NCBI GenBank assembly: GCA_031297485.1
Contig: JAISYE010000028.1
Span: 1-39,203 of the forward strand
Length of the DNA: 39,203 nucleotides
Direction: 5' to 3'
Source: Clostridiales bacterium
Lineage (GTDB): Bacteria > Bacillota > Clostridia > Lachnospirales > JAISYE01
The notes beneath the pieces are model-generated. The model ran no database searches. It saw only the letters and a program-made list of their open reading frames with translations, and was not told the origin of the DNA. Positions 15,767 to 24,337 of the stretch are shown here, piece after piece (within the stretch, counting starts at the first letter, position 1; each line of letters begins with the position of its first letter). Made by a program: the position numbers and the translations under genes.

Positions 15767-16261
15767 TTAGGATTTGCTGGCAAGCACTCTGTTAAGCACA
15801 AAAAACTTGAACACCGGATACCCCACAGCCGTAACAACCGCCAGTTCCCCGGCCATGACCAGCAATGGGTTCAGGAACCAAGCGGGCCCAAGGGGCACGT
15901 TTTCAAAAAAATTTATTTCAGCGCCGATAATAGCGCCGTTGACAAGCGCGGGCCACAGGGAAGCGGCAAACAAGTTCTTTGTGCGCCCGATGAGGAACAC
16001 GGCCAGGGCTGTCGCCGCCGTGCCCAGCAGGGCGTCCATCATTCCAAAGGGGGAGGCCAGGTTGGAAATAAAGCAGCCCAGCACAACACCCGTGCCGTAT
16101 ATGGGATCAATAAACGCGGCCAGGTTCAAAATTTCGGCAAGGCGCAATTGAACGGCGTAAAAACTTAATTCTTTAACCACGGGCGCAAGGGTAAGCACAG
16201 TGTAAGCCGCGGCAATCATGCCCGCGACGACTAATTTCTTAACAGCCGTTCTGTTGTTCAT
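15767..16261 (-). CDS. queT: QueT-type ECF transporter substrate-binding (S) component
   Basis: This 164-residue membrane protein of the QueT family is the substrate-binding part of an energy-coupling-factor transporter, thought to take up a queuosine precursor. The family signature VQLRLAEILNLAAFIDPIYG and the following GCFISNLASPFG-DALLGTAATALAVFL are clear, and five to six helices are predicted. The ATG overlaps the trpS stop (ATGA), so it is translationally coupled to trpS. I see no preQ1 riboswitch at its 5' side, which fits its position inside an operon. The shared EcfAAT module is not in the window. Confidence 0.88.
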   Translation of the reverse strand: MNNRTAVKKLVVAGMIAAAYTVLTLAPVVKELSFYAVQLRLAEILNLAAFIDPIYGTGVVLGCFISNLASPFGMMDALLGTAATALAVFLIGRTKNLFAASLWPALVNGAIIGAEINFFENVPLGPAWFLNPLLVMAGELAVVTAVGYPVFKFFVLNRVLASKS

Positions 16262-17247
16262 AACGGAAATCCTATCCTTTCCTTAACCGCTTTAAGGGTT
16301 TTTTCCGCTATTGCCGCGGCCCGCGGGGTGTTTGACGCTATAACCTTGTCCAAGTAGGCGCTGTCCGCGGATATTTCGCGGTACCGGGACTGTATGGCGG
16401 ACAGGGCGGCCGCCACTGTTTCGGCCACCGCGTTTTTAAACGGGCCGTACTTTACGCCCGCAAAGTCTTTTTCGGCTTCCGCTATGGTTTTGTCGGTAAA
16501 AACGCTGTAAATGTCCAGCAGGTTGCTGACACCGGGCTTGGTTTCCGAATAGCGCACCTCGCTTTCGGAATCGGTAACAGCGCGTTTTATTTTCGACGCG
16601 ATGGAATCCGGCGGGTCCAGCATATAAATTACCCCCTGGTCGCCGTCTCCGTCAGACTTGCTCATTTTGCGGGACGGGTCCTGCAGGTTTTTAATCTTCG
16701 CGCCGGATTCCGGTATCAGCGCCTCGGGCACCGTAAACACGTCACCGTACATATTATTGAAACGTATGGCAATATCCCGCGAAAGCTCCAGGTGCTGGCG
16801 CTGGTCCTCGCCGACAGGCACAAACCCCGCGTTGTACAGCAGGATGTCCGCCGCCTGCAATACCGGATAGGTGAACAGCCCCGCGTTTATATTGTCCTGA
16901 TGTTTTTTGGACTTCTCTTTAAATTGCGTCATGCGGCTCAGCTCGCCCATATAGGTATAGCAGTTAAGAATCCAAGCCAGTTCCGCGTGGGCCGGCACGG
17001 CGGACTGGTAATAAAGGACGCTGGCTTCCGGGTCTATCCCAGTGGCGATTAGAAACGCAAGCATGTCGCGGCAGTTTTTCCGCAGTTCCGCCGCGTCGTG
17101 CCTTATGGTTATGGCGTGCATATCCACTATGCTGTACACGCAAAAGTAACGCTCCTGCAATTTTACCCAGTTGCGCAGCGCGCCCACATAGTTGCCCAGC
17201 GACGGCGCGCCGCCGCTGGGTTGTATTCCGCTGAAAAGCGTTTTCAT
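16258..17247 (-). CDS. trpS: Tryptophanyl-tRNA synthetase
   Basis: This 329-residue class I synthetase charges tRNA-Trp. FSGIQPSGGAPSLGNYVGAL at the N-terminus contains the HIGH-like motif. GEDQRQHLELSRDIA marks the catalytic core, and RKMSKSD (about residues 191-197) is the signature loop. AAAGGAG lies seven bases before the ATG. The ribosome site and start were apparently once inside the end of glgB, before a 98-bp element came between them (17271-17368). It overlaps queT by 4 nt. No T-box leader is present. Confidence 0.97.
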   Translation of the reverse strand: MKTLFSGIQPSGGAPSLGNYVGALRNWVKLQERYFCVYSIVDMHAITIRHDAAELRKNCRDMLAFLIATGIDPEASVLYYQSAVPAHAELAWILNCYTYMGELSRMTQFKEKSKKHQDNINAGLFTYPVLQAADILLYNAGFVPVGEDQRQHLELSRDIAIRFNNMYGDVFTVPEALIPESGAKIKNLQDPSRKMSKSDGDGDQGVIYMLDPPDSIASKIKRAVTDSESEVRYSETKPGVSNLLDIYSVFTDKTIAEAEKDFAGVKYGPFKNAVAETVAAALSAIQSRYREISADSAYLDKVIASNTPRAAAIAEKTLKAVKERIGFPL

Positions 17248-17270
17248 AAATTTATCTCCTTTGATGTTAA

Positions 17271-17368
17271 AAGCCTATCCCTTAATAGACAAAAATGCTG
17301 ATTTTGCGCCATTTCTGTGTTTTAAAATCCAGTATTTAAGCCATTCCGCTTTATTTAGGGATAAGCCC
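17271..17368. mobile_element. 98-bp non-coding mini-element related to the IS5-type element, inserted between glgB and trpS
   Basis: The ends, read inward, are AAGCCTATCCCTTAATAG and GGGCTTATCCCTAAATAA. The second differs from the end of the IS5-type element at 29198 (GAGCTTATCCCTAAATAA) by one base. TAA flanks it on both sides (17268-17270 and 17369-17371), the same 3-bp duplication type as at 29195/29669. The insertion supplies the last codons and stop of glgB (GLIPK then TAA). Confidence 0.75.
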
Positions 17369-19636
17369 TAATTGTGCCGCCGGCTTAATAACGCTTATGC
17401 CCAGGGGCGGCACACGGACCGGCAGCGCGAAGGGCTGGCCCTGGCATTCCACCTTCTCGCTGAACAAGGGCCCTGGATTAACAACGCCGCTTCCGCCATA
17501 GATTTCGGCGTCGCTGTTCAATACCTCGCGATATTCCCCTTCAAGAGGCACGCCTGTCTTGTGGTATTCAAGAGGTACAGGCGTAAAATTGCAAATAAAA
17601 ATCGTTAAATCCCCGCCGGAGGTTCCGGCCCCGCCGGAGGTTCCGGTCCCGCCGGAGGTTCCGCTCTCCTGGGCCGGGCCTTTTCGCATGAACGCCACCA
17701 GGCTTCTGTCCGCGTCGTTGCAGTCTATCCACTCAAAGCCATTGCCATTGAAGTCGTCATACCACATGGGCAGGTCGTTCTTGTAAAGATGGTTTAAATC
17801 CTTTACAAAACGCTGCAAATTCCTGTGATGGTCATATTCCAGCAGGAACCAGTCCAGCGCGCGGGCTTCGCTCCATTCGTTAAACTGGCCGAATTCGCCC
17901 CCCATGAACAGCAGCTTCTTGCCGGGATGCCCGTACATAAACCCAAGGGCCAGGCGCAGGTTGGCGAATTTCTGCCATAAATCCCCCGGCATCTTGCCAA
18001 TAAGGGAACCCTTGCCATGCACAACCTCGTCATGGGACAGCACCAGGACAAAATTTTCCGTGTAAGCGTACACCATGCTAAAGGTTAGTAGGTTGTGGTG
18101 GTAGCGCCGGTGTATGGGTTCCTTGGAAATGTAGGTAAGGAAGTCGTTCATCCAGCCCATGTTCCACTTAAGGTTAAAACCAAGGCAGTTGTCGTGGGGC
18201 GGCCGCGATACGCCCGGCCAGGCGGTGGATTCCTCCGCGATCATCATTATGCCGGGCAGTCGCCCCAGCAGTACGGAATTCATGTGCTTCATAAATTCAA
18301 CAGCCTCAATGTTTTCATTGCCGCCGTAGCGGTTGGGAATCCATTGGCCATCTTTCTTGCCGTAGTCCAAGTACAGCATGGATGCGACAGCATCCACCCG
18401 CAGGCCGTCGATGTGGTACTGCTCCACCCAGAAAATAGCGTTGCCGATAAGGAAATTTTTAACCTCGCTGCGCCCGTAATTAAAGATGTATGTTCCCCAA
18501 TCAGGGTGTTCGCCCTGGCGCGGGTCCTCGTGCTCGTACAGGCCCGAGCCGTCAAACCGCCCCAAGCCGTGGCTGTCCTTTGGGAAGTGTGCGGGCACCC
18601 AGTCCAGTATAACCCCTATGCCATTTTGGTGGCAGGTGTCCACAAAGAATTTAAACTCGTCCGGATTCCCGTACCTGCTGGTGGGCGCGTAGTAGCCCGT
18701 TACCTGGTATCCCCAGGAACCGTCGAAGGGGTGTTCCTCAACCGGCAAAAGCTCAATATGGGTGTACCCCATGTCCGCCGCGTAAGGCACAAGTTTTTGG
18801 GCCAGCTCCACATAGGACATAAAACGGTAGTGGTCGTCGTAAACCCTGTCCCAGGAACCCAGATGCGCCTCATAGATGTTTATCGGCCGGTCAAGGGGAT
18901 TGGAGGCGTTACGCTCCGCTATCCATGACTGGTCGTTCCATTTATAGCGGTTCATATTGAACAGCAGCCCCGATGTGCTGGGCCTTAATTCAAAGAACGC
19001 GCCGTAAGGGTCGGACTTTTGCATTAACTGGCCCGCGTGTGTTTGTATTTCAAATTTGTAGCGGTCGAATTCCGCAAGCCCGGGCACAAACAGTTCCCAC
19101 ACACCGGACTGCCCCAGCGAGCGCATCATGTGGCGCCGGCCGTCCCAGGAATTAAAGCTGCCTATTACGCTTACCCTATGGGCGTTAGGCGCCCATACAG
19201 CGAACAGCGCGCCGTATACCCCGTCAACCTCCATAAGGTGGCCGCCCAGTTTGTTGAAAATTTCATAATGCGTGCCCTGCCCAAAGAGGTACAAGTCCAT
19301 TTCAGAGATCTGCGGCAGAAACGAATACGGGTCAAGGGCGGACCACTCGCTGTTATTGTGGCCCGTCATATCCAGCCGGTATGGGAACACCTTAGGCCGG
19401 TCGTTTATGACAACCTCAAAAAAACCGTCGGCGTGAATGCGCTCCATGGGGTATGTCTTTTTTTCGTCGTTTAAATCGGTTACAGTAATGCTCTTCGCCT
19501 GCGGAACAAAGGCGCGCGCCACCAGTTTCGTATTCCTTCCCTTGGTTATTTCGTGCATTCCTAAAATGCGGTGCGGGTCGCTGTGGGCGCAGTTAATCAG
19601 TTGCTGAACTTCGTTCAGGTTTGCCGTGCTAATCAT
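17351..19636 (-). CDS. glgB: 1,4-alpha-glucan branching enzyme
   Basis: This 761-residue GH13 enzyme makes alpha-1,6 branches in glycogen. It has the full bacterial layout: an N-terminal beta domain, a CBM48 (FAVWAPNAHRVSVIGSFNSW, about residues 145-165) and the catalytic barrel with GLRVDAVASMLYLDYG (nucleophile Asp near 413). AEEST (acid Glu near 467) and LSHDEVVHGKGS follow, with a C-terminal beta domain. Residues about 657-674 are an in-frame 18-bp-unit linker (TSGGTGTSGGAG) in a loop before TIFICNFTPVP, where other GlgB proteins have only a few residues. The last residues come from the inserted mini-element. No other glycogen genes are nearby. GGGGAGGA precedes the ATG. Confidence 0.96.
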   Translation of the reverse strand: MISTANLNEVQQLINCAHSDPHRILGMHEITKGRNTKLVARAFVPQAKSITVTDLNDEKKTYPMERIHADGFFEVVINDRPKVFPYRLDMTGHNNSEWSALDPYSFLPQISEMDLYLFGQGTHYEIFNKLGGHLMEVDGVYGALFAVWAPNAHRVSVIGSFNSWDGRRHMMRSLGQSGVWELFVPGLAEFDRYKFEIQTHAGQLMQKSDPYGAFFELRPSTSGLLFNMNRYKWNDQSWIAERNASNPLDRPINIYEAHLGSWDRVYDDHYRFMSYVELAQKLVPYAADMGYTHIELLPVEEHPFDGSWGYQVTGYYAPTSRYGNPDEFKFFVDTCHQNGIGVILDWVPAHFPKDSHGLGRFDGSGLYEHEDPRQGEHPDWGTYIFNYGRSEVKNFLIGNAIFWVEQYHIDGLRVDAVASMLYLDYGKKDGQWIPNRYGGNENIEAVEFMKHMNSVLLGRLPGIMMIAEESTAWPGVSRPPHDNCLGFNLKWNMGWMNDFLTYISKEPIHRRYHHNLLTFSMVYAYTENFVLVLSHDEVVHGKGSLIGKMPGDLWQKFANLRLALGFMYGHPGKKLLFMGGEFGQFNEWSEARALDWFLLEYDHHRNLQRFVKDLNHLYKNDLPMWYDDFNGNGFEWIDCNDADRSLVAFMRKGPAQESGTSGGTGTSGGAGTSGGDLTIFICNFTPVPLEYHKTGVPLEGEYREVLNSDAEIYGGSGVVNPGPLFSEKVECQGQPFALPVRVPPLGISVIKPAAQLGLIPK
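17613..17666 (-). repeat. 18-bp in-frame linker repeat, three units, in glgB
   Basis: Three near-identical 18-bp units (plus strand CCGCCGGAGGTTCCGGYC) lie head to tail and encode GTSGGT/GTSGGA in the glgB frame. Presence in a conserved glycogen enzyme shows that the repeat is an insertion and not part of a naturally low-complexity protein. Confidence 0.88.
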
Positions 19637-19752
19637 TTTTATTCCTCCCCTTAAATATTCATGGAAACGCGGTATAAAACAATTTTAGTGACTGACGCCT
19701 GTTTTTATTCACGCAAATATAATATTCTACTGGATTTATGCCGTCAATCTAT

Positions 19753-19781
19753 TTGTATAAAAAATGTTGGTGTGATACACT
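19753..19781 (+). promoter_or_regulatory. Candidate sigma-A promoter for pepF
   Basis: TTGTAT (19753-19758) and TACACT (19776-19781) are 17 bp apart and end 39 bp before the pepF ATG. Confidence 0.5.
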
Positions 19782-19820
19782 ATAAAAAACAATACACATC
19801 TATTAAGGAGATGATTTTCT

Positions 19821-21587
19821 ATGGAAATGCGCTGGTCGCTGGACGAACTGTATACGGGTTTCGACTCGCCGGAATTCAAGGGGGATTTTGAGGCGTTGAA
19901 GAAAGAGATAAAAGATTTGCGTGATTGGGCGGAGGAACATCTGACAGTTGACGGCAGCCCGGAGGACAAGCTGGAGTATTTTATAAACGCCGGCAATAAG
20001 CTGGAGAAATATTCTATGGTGCTGGAATACGTATATCTTATACTAAGTGTGGATACTATGAACGAAACAGCCGCAAAACTGCGGGGCCAAATTAACGAGG
20101 CCCTGACCGAGCTTGCCATGCCGGACGCGCAGTTTAAAAAATTCGTCGGAAGCCTGCCGGACCTGGACAAAGTTATAAACAGCCAAGGGCGGGAGGCTGC
20201 CCAGCACAAGTTTTATCTTGAAGAAGCCCGGAGGCTAAGCCGGTATATGCTGTCCGAGGAAGGGGAAGCAGTGGTTTCCAAGATGGAGCAGACCGGCTCT
20301 GTCATGTGGAGCCAGCTTCACGAGCAGCTGACATCCACGCTGAATGTTAAAATCGTAATAGACGGTGAGGAAAAATCCCTTCCATTGCCCGTGGTGCGCA
20401 ACTTCGCTTACGATAAGGACGCGGAGCTTCGCAAAAAGGCTTATAACGCGGAACTTAAGGCTTACGAGCAGGTGGATAAGGCTGTGGCCCTTGCCCTGAG
20501 CGGTATAAAGGGCGAGGTTATAACTTTATCGAAATTGCGCGGGTACGAGTCGCCGCTGGAAATGACCCTTCAAAACTCCCGCATGGACCGTGAAATATTG
20601 GACGCGATGTTTGAGGCCATGCGCGAGTCTTTCCCAGCCTTTCGCGGGTATTTGCGGAAAAAGGCTGAAATGTTGGGGCACAAAGGCGGTCTGCCCTTTT
20701 ATGACTTGTTCGCGCCTGTGGGCGAGGTGAATATGACATTCACATATTCGGAAGCCGCCGAGTTTGTTATAAAGAATTTCGGCAGTTTTCATAAGAAACT
20801 GGGGGAATTTGCCGAACGGGCGTTCAACAATAACTGGATAGACGCGGAGCCGCGGGAAGGCAAGTTGGGCGGCGCCTTTTGCGCGAACATTCACGCTATA
20901 GGCCAGAGCAGGATTATGTCGAATTTCGCCGGCGCCTTTAATGACGTATGCACCTTGGCTCATGAGCTGGGCCATGCCTTTCACGGGGACTGCCTGAACA
21001 ACGAAACGGCCCTTAACAGCAATTACCCCATGCCCATAGCGGAAACCGCTTCTACATTCTGTGAAACCCTGATATGCAACGCGGCCCTTAAGATTGCCAC
21101 ACCTCAGGAGGCGCTTGTAATTTTGGAAAATGATATATCCGGCGTAACGCAGACTATTGTGGATATATACAGCCGGTTCCAGTTCGAGGACGAGGTGTTC
21201 CGCCGCAGGGAGCGCGGCCCGTTTTCCGTAAATGAGCTTAAGGCCATTATGCTGAAAGCCCAGTTAGAAGCCTATGGCGACGGTCTTGACCCGGAAGTGC
21301 CGCACCCTTATATGTGGCTGTGCAAGTCCCATTACTACCAGGCTTCCCACAATTATTACAACTTCCCCTATGCCTACGGCCAGCTTTTCGCAATGGGCTT
21401 ATACGCTCAGTATCTTGAGGAGGGCGAGGCGTTTTTCGATAAATATGTGGCCCTGCTGGCGGCTACAGGCAAGGCCAGTTTATACGACATAGGCAGGCAG
21501 GCTGGTATTGATGTGAGAAGCAAGACATTTTGGAAAACTTCATTGAAGGTTGTGGAGGAAAATATTGAAAAGTTTATCGCCATGTAA
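19821..21587 (+). CDS. pepF: Oligoendopeptidase F (M3 family metallopeptidase)
   Basis: This 588-residue cytosolic zinc peptidase cuts short peptides. The zinc site HELGH is at residues 381-385 in CTLAHELGHAFHGD, with the third ligand Glu in AETASTFCE downstream, as in the M3B group. The length is usual for PepF. AAGGAGATG lies ten bases before the ATG. The gene has its own promoter, is divergent from glgB, and is followed by a repeat-filled gap, so it is monocistronic. Confidence 0.95.
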   Translation: MEMRWSLDELYTGFDSPEFKGDFEALKKEIKDLRDWAEEHLTVDGSPEDKLEYFINAGNKLEKYSMVLEYVYLILSVDTMNETAAKLRGQINEALTELAMPDAQFKKFVGSLPDLDKVINSQGREAAQHKFYLEEARRLSRYMLSEEGEAVVSKMEQTGSVMWSQLHEQLTSTLNVKIVIDGEEKSLPLPVVRNFAYDKDAELRKKAYNAELKAYEQVDKAVALALSGIKGEVITLSKLRGYESPLEMTLQNSRMDREILDAMFEAMRESFPAFRGYLRKKAEMLGHKGGLPFYDLFAPVGEVNMTFTYSEAAEFVIKNFGSFHKKLGEFAERAFNNNWIDAEPREGKLGGAFCANIHAIGQSRIMSNFAGAFNDVCTLAHELGHAFHGDCLNNETALNSNYPMPIAETASTFCETLICNAALKIATPQEALVILENDISGVTQTIVDIYSRFQFEDEVFRRRERGPFSVNELKAIMLKAQLEAYGDGLDPEVPHPYMWLCKSHYYQASHNYYNFPYAYGQLFAMGLYAQYLEEGEAFFDKYVALLAATGKASLYDIGRQAGIDVRSKTFWKTSLKVVEENIEKFIAM

Positions 21588-21654
21588 CGCTTCCTAGATT
21601 TCATGGATGACTTGACAGCTATGGGTCTTTTGTATTCAGAGGTGTTTGCTCGCT

Positions 21655-21960
21655 GGGTTCTTTAATAAGTGCGCGCGAAGCGCAGAAGGGGTCTGGAGAC
21701 GAGACCTCATGGGCGCGGGTTTAAGGCTTGGGAAAGTTCAAAAGATTAAGACCTTGGGGCCAACGAACAAACCATCGTTAGGCCCCAAACCCCGCTGGGG
21801 ACTTCATCCCCAGACCCCTTCTTAAGGGCGGCGGGTGCGGCGCTTTTGGCGTTGGTACAGCCTTTTCAAGAAAAGGGTCTGGTTATTTTTTTTAGTTCAC
21901 GCTAATGGGACAAGACTCCGAGATTTAGGGCAGAGCCCCAATGTCTTAAGGTTTTGACCT
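21655..21960 (+). repeat. Modular intergenic repeat (family 1), copy g
   Basis: It includes an inverted fragment (AGAAGGGGTCTGG) at the left. A forward copy follows with AAGGCTTGGG, the hairpin GGGGCCAACGA/TCGTTAGGCCCC, the GGGG-AC-TTC-AT-CCCC stem, CCCTTCTTAAGGG, CCTTTTCAAGAAAAGGG and the T-run. A short inverted tail follows it (about 21915-21960). No gene is seen. Confidence 0.75.
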
Positions 21961-22012
21961 CTGAATAAACACAGGGTCTTTCAGAATTTGGGTGGCAGAG
22001 GGTGCTTAGCTC

Positions 22013-22041
22013 TTGCAATTTTTTTGCCATCCTGTTATGAT
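22013..22041 (+). promoter_or_regulatory. Sigma-A promoter of the yceD-rpmF-plsX-acpP-rnc operon
   Basis: TTGCAA (22013-22018) and TATGAT (22036-22041) are exactly 17 bp apart. Transcription from about 22048 would leave a leader of some 230 nt before yceD. Confidence 0.65.
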
Positions 22042-22047
22042 AAATAG

Positions 22048-22276
22048 GTAAGCGGTTGTCCGAGTCTCGCCAGGGCTGTGGATTTTTAAGGGTGAAGCCG
22101 CCGTTGCGCCGGACGTTCCGGCTCCGGTCGAAAGCGAAGCCTTTTGACGTTATAAAAGTCATTTGAGTTCCCACCCAAATGTGGATTGAAACTAAGCTGC
22201 AAAGTATAATGAGCCGTAAGTAATAAGCGCTGATGGGTATCCGGAAGTTCAGGCCCCGGCGGTGGAGTGGATAGTC
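22048..22276 (+). promoter_or_regulatory. Long untranslated leader of the yceD operon, possibly structured
   Basis: The leader has no convincing open frame. It contains GC-rich pairing segments such as GCCGGACGTTCCGGC and ACTTCCGGATACC-type inverse pieces. It also holds a stretch related to the 18-bp linker repeat (GACGTTCCGGCTCCGG). I recognise no known riboswitch or ribosomal-protein leader. Confidence 0.35.
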
Positions 22277-22786
22277 TTGAGAATAGACCTTACAAATTTC
22301 CCGAAAGTTCCGGGCGGCATGACCGTGTCGTTTACGGAAGAGATGCCCCTGCCGCCGGCATACGCTCCGCTTAACAATCCCGTAACAGTTGAGTTTGACG
22401 GGGCGATATGGGATGAAATGGGGTTTTACGTGTTAAAGGGCACGTTGCGCGCGCGTTTGTGCTATCCATGCGCGCGTTGCCTTACGCCTGTTAATTATGA
22501 TTTAAATTTAACCGGCGTGCGCGAAATATTTTCCGTCGAAGCCGGAATTTCAGGGGATATCAAGCTGAGAATTTCCGACGACATATGGCCGATACGCGGC
22601 AATACGGCGGATTTGCTGCCGGTTGTCGAAACCTTGCTGATTCAGAATATACCGTACAAATTGCTGTGCGGTGAATCTTGTGAGATGTGGAAAGCAGAAC
22701 AGACTAAAGCAGATTTGGGCAGCGAACAGTGCTGTAACGATAATATTACAGGAGGTGGTACAGATGTCCATTTGTCCAAAAGGTAA
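22277..22786 (+). CDS. yceD: DUF177 (YceD) family protein, 23S rRNA accumulation/L32-associated
   Basis: I choose TTG at 22277 because family members begin MRIDLTN-like, and a GGAG site lies ten bases upstream. An in-frame GTG at 22262 would add five residues but has no ribosome site. The 169-residue protein has the DUF177 plan, with a conserved cysteine pair in CYPCARCLTPV near the middle and a C-terminal segment (LCGESCEMW) with two more Cys. YceD proteins are almost always encoded before rpmF and act in ribosome assembly, as here. Its end overlaps the rpmF start by 23 nt. Confidence 0.85.
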   Translation: MRIDLTNFPKVPGGMTVSFTEEMPLPPAYAPLNNPVTVEFDGAIWDEMGFYVLKGTLRARLCYPCARCLTPVNYDLNLTGVREIFSVEAGISGDIKLRISDDIWPIRGNTADLLPVVETLLIQNIPYKLLCGESCEMWKAEQTKADLGSEQCCNDNITGGGTDVHLSKR

Positions 22787-22940
22787 AATTTCCAAGTCGC
22801 GGCGTGATAAACGCAGGGCACAAACCTGGAAAATTTCCCTTCCAAGCCTTGTGCCCTGCGGGAAATGCGGCGCGCTGGCAAAGTCGCACAGAATGTGCAA
22901 GGCCTGCGGCTCGTACAATCGCAAAGTCATTTTTAGTTAA
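22764..22940 (+). CDS. rpmF: 50S ribosomal protein L32
   Basis: The start at 22764 follows a strong GGAGGTGG. The 58-residue protein begins MSICPKGKISKSRRDKRRAQ and has the zinc-ribbon form of L32, with paired CGKC and CKAC motifs about 13 residues apart. Having all four Cys suggests a zinc-dependent version. It is read from the yceD operon, and a palindromic element (22950-23035) follows it before plsX. Confidence 0.95.
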   Translation: MSICPKGKISKSRRDKRRAQTWKISLPSLVPCGKCGALAKSHRMCKACGSYNRKVIFS

Positions 22941-22949
22941 GTATTTTGG

Positions 22950-23035
22950 GGCGTGTTTAAAAATTCCTTAAAGCCTGAAATTTTGAATGAAATCGTTTTA
23001 ATTTTGCGCTGGAATCCAGTTTTCAAACACGTCCT
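22950..23035. repeat. Palindromic element of about 87 bp (family 3), copy A
   Basis: The ends GGCGTGTTTAAAAATTCC and TTTTCAAACACGTCC pair with each other, and inner segments are partly self-complementary. It lies inside the ribosome/lipid operon between rpmF and plsX. Copies B (29043-29127) and C (33756-33843) have the same layout. Confidence 0.8.
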
Positions 23036-23058
23036 AGTATAATAACGGGAGCGGTAAT

Positions 23059-24093
23059 ATGCAACCCATAATAATAGCCCTTGACGCGATGGGCGGCGAT
23101 AACGCGCCGGAGGCGGTTGTACGCGGCGCGTTGCTTGCGCTGGATAAGTGGCCGCAGGTTAAGATTATATTGGTGGGCAATGAAGAACTGATAAACGAAT
23201 GTCTGCTGAAAGTTACGGGAGCAGACGTTCCGCCCGCCCGCCCCAGGACAAAGCCCAACGTTGACAGCGGGCGCTTGGAAATATTGCACGCTTCGGAAGT
23301 GATTACGACTGATGAGCATCCCACGTCAGCCATACGCCAGAAGCGCGATTCGTCCATATTGGTCGGGCTGGGGCTGGTCAAGAACGGACGGGCGCAGGCT
23401 TTCGCTTCCGCAGGCAACACAGGGGCGCTGCTGACCGGCGCGGCGGTGACTATCGGACGTATCCCTGGCATCGAGCGGCCGGCGCTGGCTACGCTGATAC
23501 CAGGTGAACAGAGGCCCTTTTTCCTTATAGACAGCGGCGCAAACGCGGACTGCAAGCCGCAGTACCTGGTCCAGTTCGCGAAAATGGGCGCCGCGTATAT
23601 GGAGCGTGTTATGGAGCTGCCAAACCCTCGGGTAGGGCTTATAAATATAGGGGTGGAAAGCGAGAAGGGTAACGAGCTTTCCAAAGAGGCCCACACGCTG
23701 CTTAAGTCCTGCGGTTTAAATTTCGTGGGCAACGTGGAAGCCCGGGACATACCGGCGAACGCGGCGGATGTGCTGGTCTGCGACGGGTTTGTGGGCAATG
23801 TGGTGTTAAAATATACCGAAGGGCTGTCTAAGACGCTGATGGGCATTATAAAGGCTGAACTGCTCAAGTCCCCGGTTTCCAAGCTTGGCGCGTTGCTGGC
23901 TGCCGGAGCGTTTAAGAGGATTAAGAAACGTTTCGACTACAGCGAGGTGGGCGGAGCGCCGTTTCTGGGCCTTAAGGCGCTGGTTGTAAAGGCGCACGGC
24001 AGTTCGGACGCGCGCGCCATAGCCGGAGCGGTAGGGCAGTGTGTCTTGTTTGTGGAAAGCGGCGCGCTGGAAACAATTAAGGCATCAATATAA
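23059..24093 (+). CDS. plsX: Phosphate acyltransferase PlsX
   Basis: This 344-residue enzyme turns acyl-ACP into acyl phosphate, the first committed step of phospholipid synthesis in most Gram-positive bacteria. The start [17 protein letters not shown] is diagnostic. [28 protein letters not shown] and [16 protein letters not shown] follow in order. GGGAGCGG lies before the ATG. It is followed at 13 bases by acpP, so the acyl-carrier substrate and its acyltransferase are co-expressed. Confidence 0.97.
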   Translation: MQPIIIALDAMGGDNAPEAVVRGALLALDKWPQVKIILVGNEELINECLLKVTGADVPPARPRTKPNVDSGRLEILHASEVITTDEHPTSAIRQKRDSSILVGLGLVKNGRAQAFASAGNTGALLTGAAVTIGRIPGIERPALATLIPGEQRPFFLIDSGANADCKPQYLVQFAKMGAAYMERVMELPNPRVGLINIGVESEKGNELSKEAHTLLKSCGLNFVGNVEARDIPANAADVLVCDGFVGNVVLKYTEGLSKTLMGIIKAELLKSPVSKLGALLAAGAFKRIKKRFDYSEVGGAPFLGLKALVVKAHGSSDARAIAGAVGQCVLFVESGALETIKASI

Positions 24094-24106
24094 GGAGATG
24101 ACTGTT

Positions 24107-24334
24107 ATGGAGTTTGAAAAGGTCCGCGCTATTATCGCGGAGCAGATGAGCACAGACGAGGATAAAATTACGATGGAGACCTCATTTGCAGAGGATTTAG
24201 GCGCGGATTCACTTGACGTGTTTCAAATTGTATCAGAACTGGAGGATGCGTTTAACATGGAGTTCGATAATGAGGACGCCGAAAAAATTAAAACTGTCGG
24301 AGACGCGGTAAATTTTATTAAGAGTAAGCTGTAA
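24107..24334 (+). CDS. acpP: Acyl carrier protein
   Basis: The start at 24107 is set by TAAGGAG ten bases upstream. The ATG nine bases earlier is too close to that site. The 75-residue acidic protein carries the phosphopantetheine attachment motif GADSLD with Ser35. It shuttles acyl chains in fatty acid synthesis and supplies PlsX. It lies between plsX and rnc, a common Bacillota order. Confidence 0.96.
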   Translation: MEFEKVRAIIAEQMSTDEDKITMETSFAEDLGADSLDVFQIVSELEDAFNMEFDNEDAEKIKTVGDAVNFIKSKL

Positions 24335-24337
24335 GCC

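Noticed and set aside
18095-18928. A 277-residue open frame opposite glgB
   Set aside because: It is antisense to a highly conserved enzyme with all motifs, has no ribosome site and no recognisable domain.
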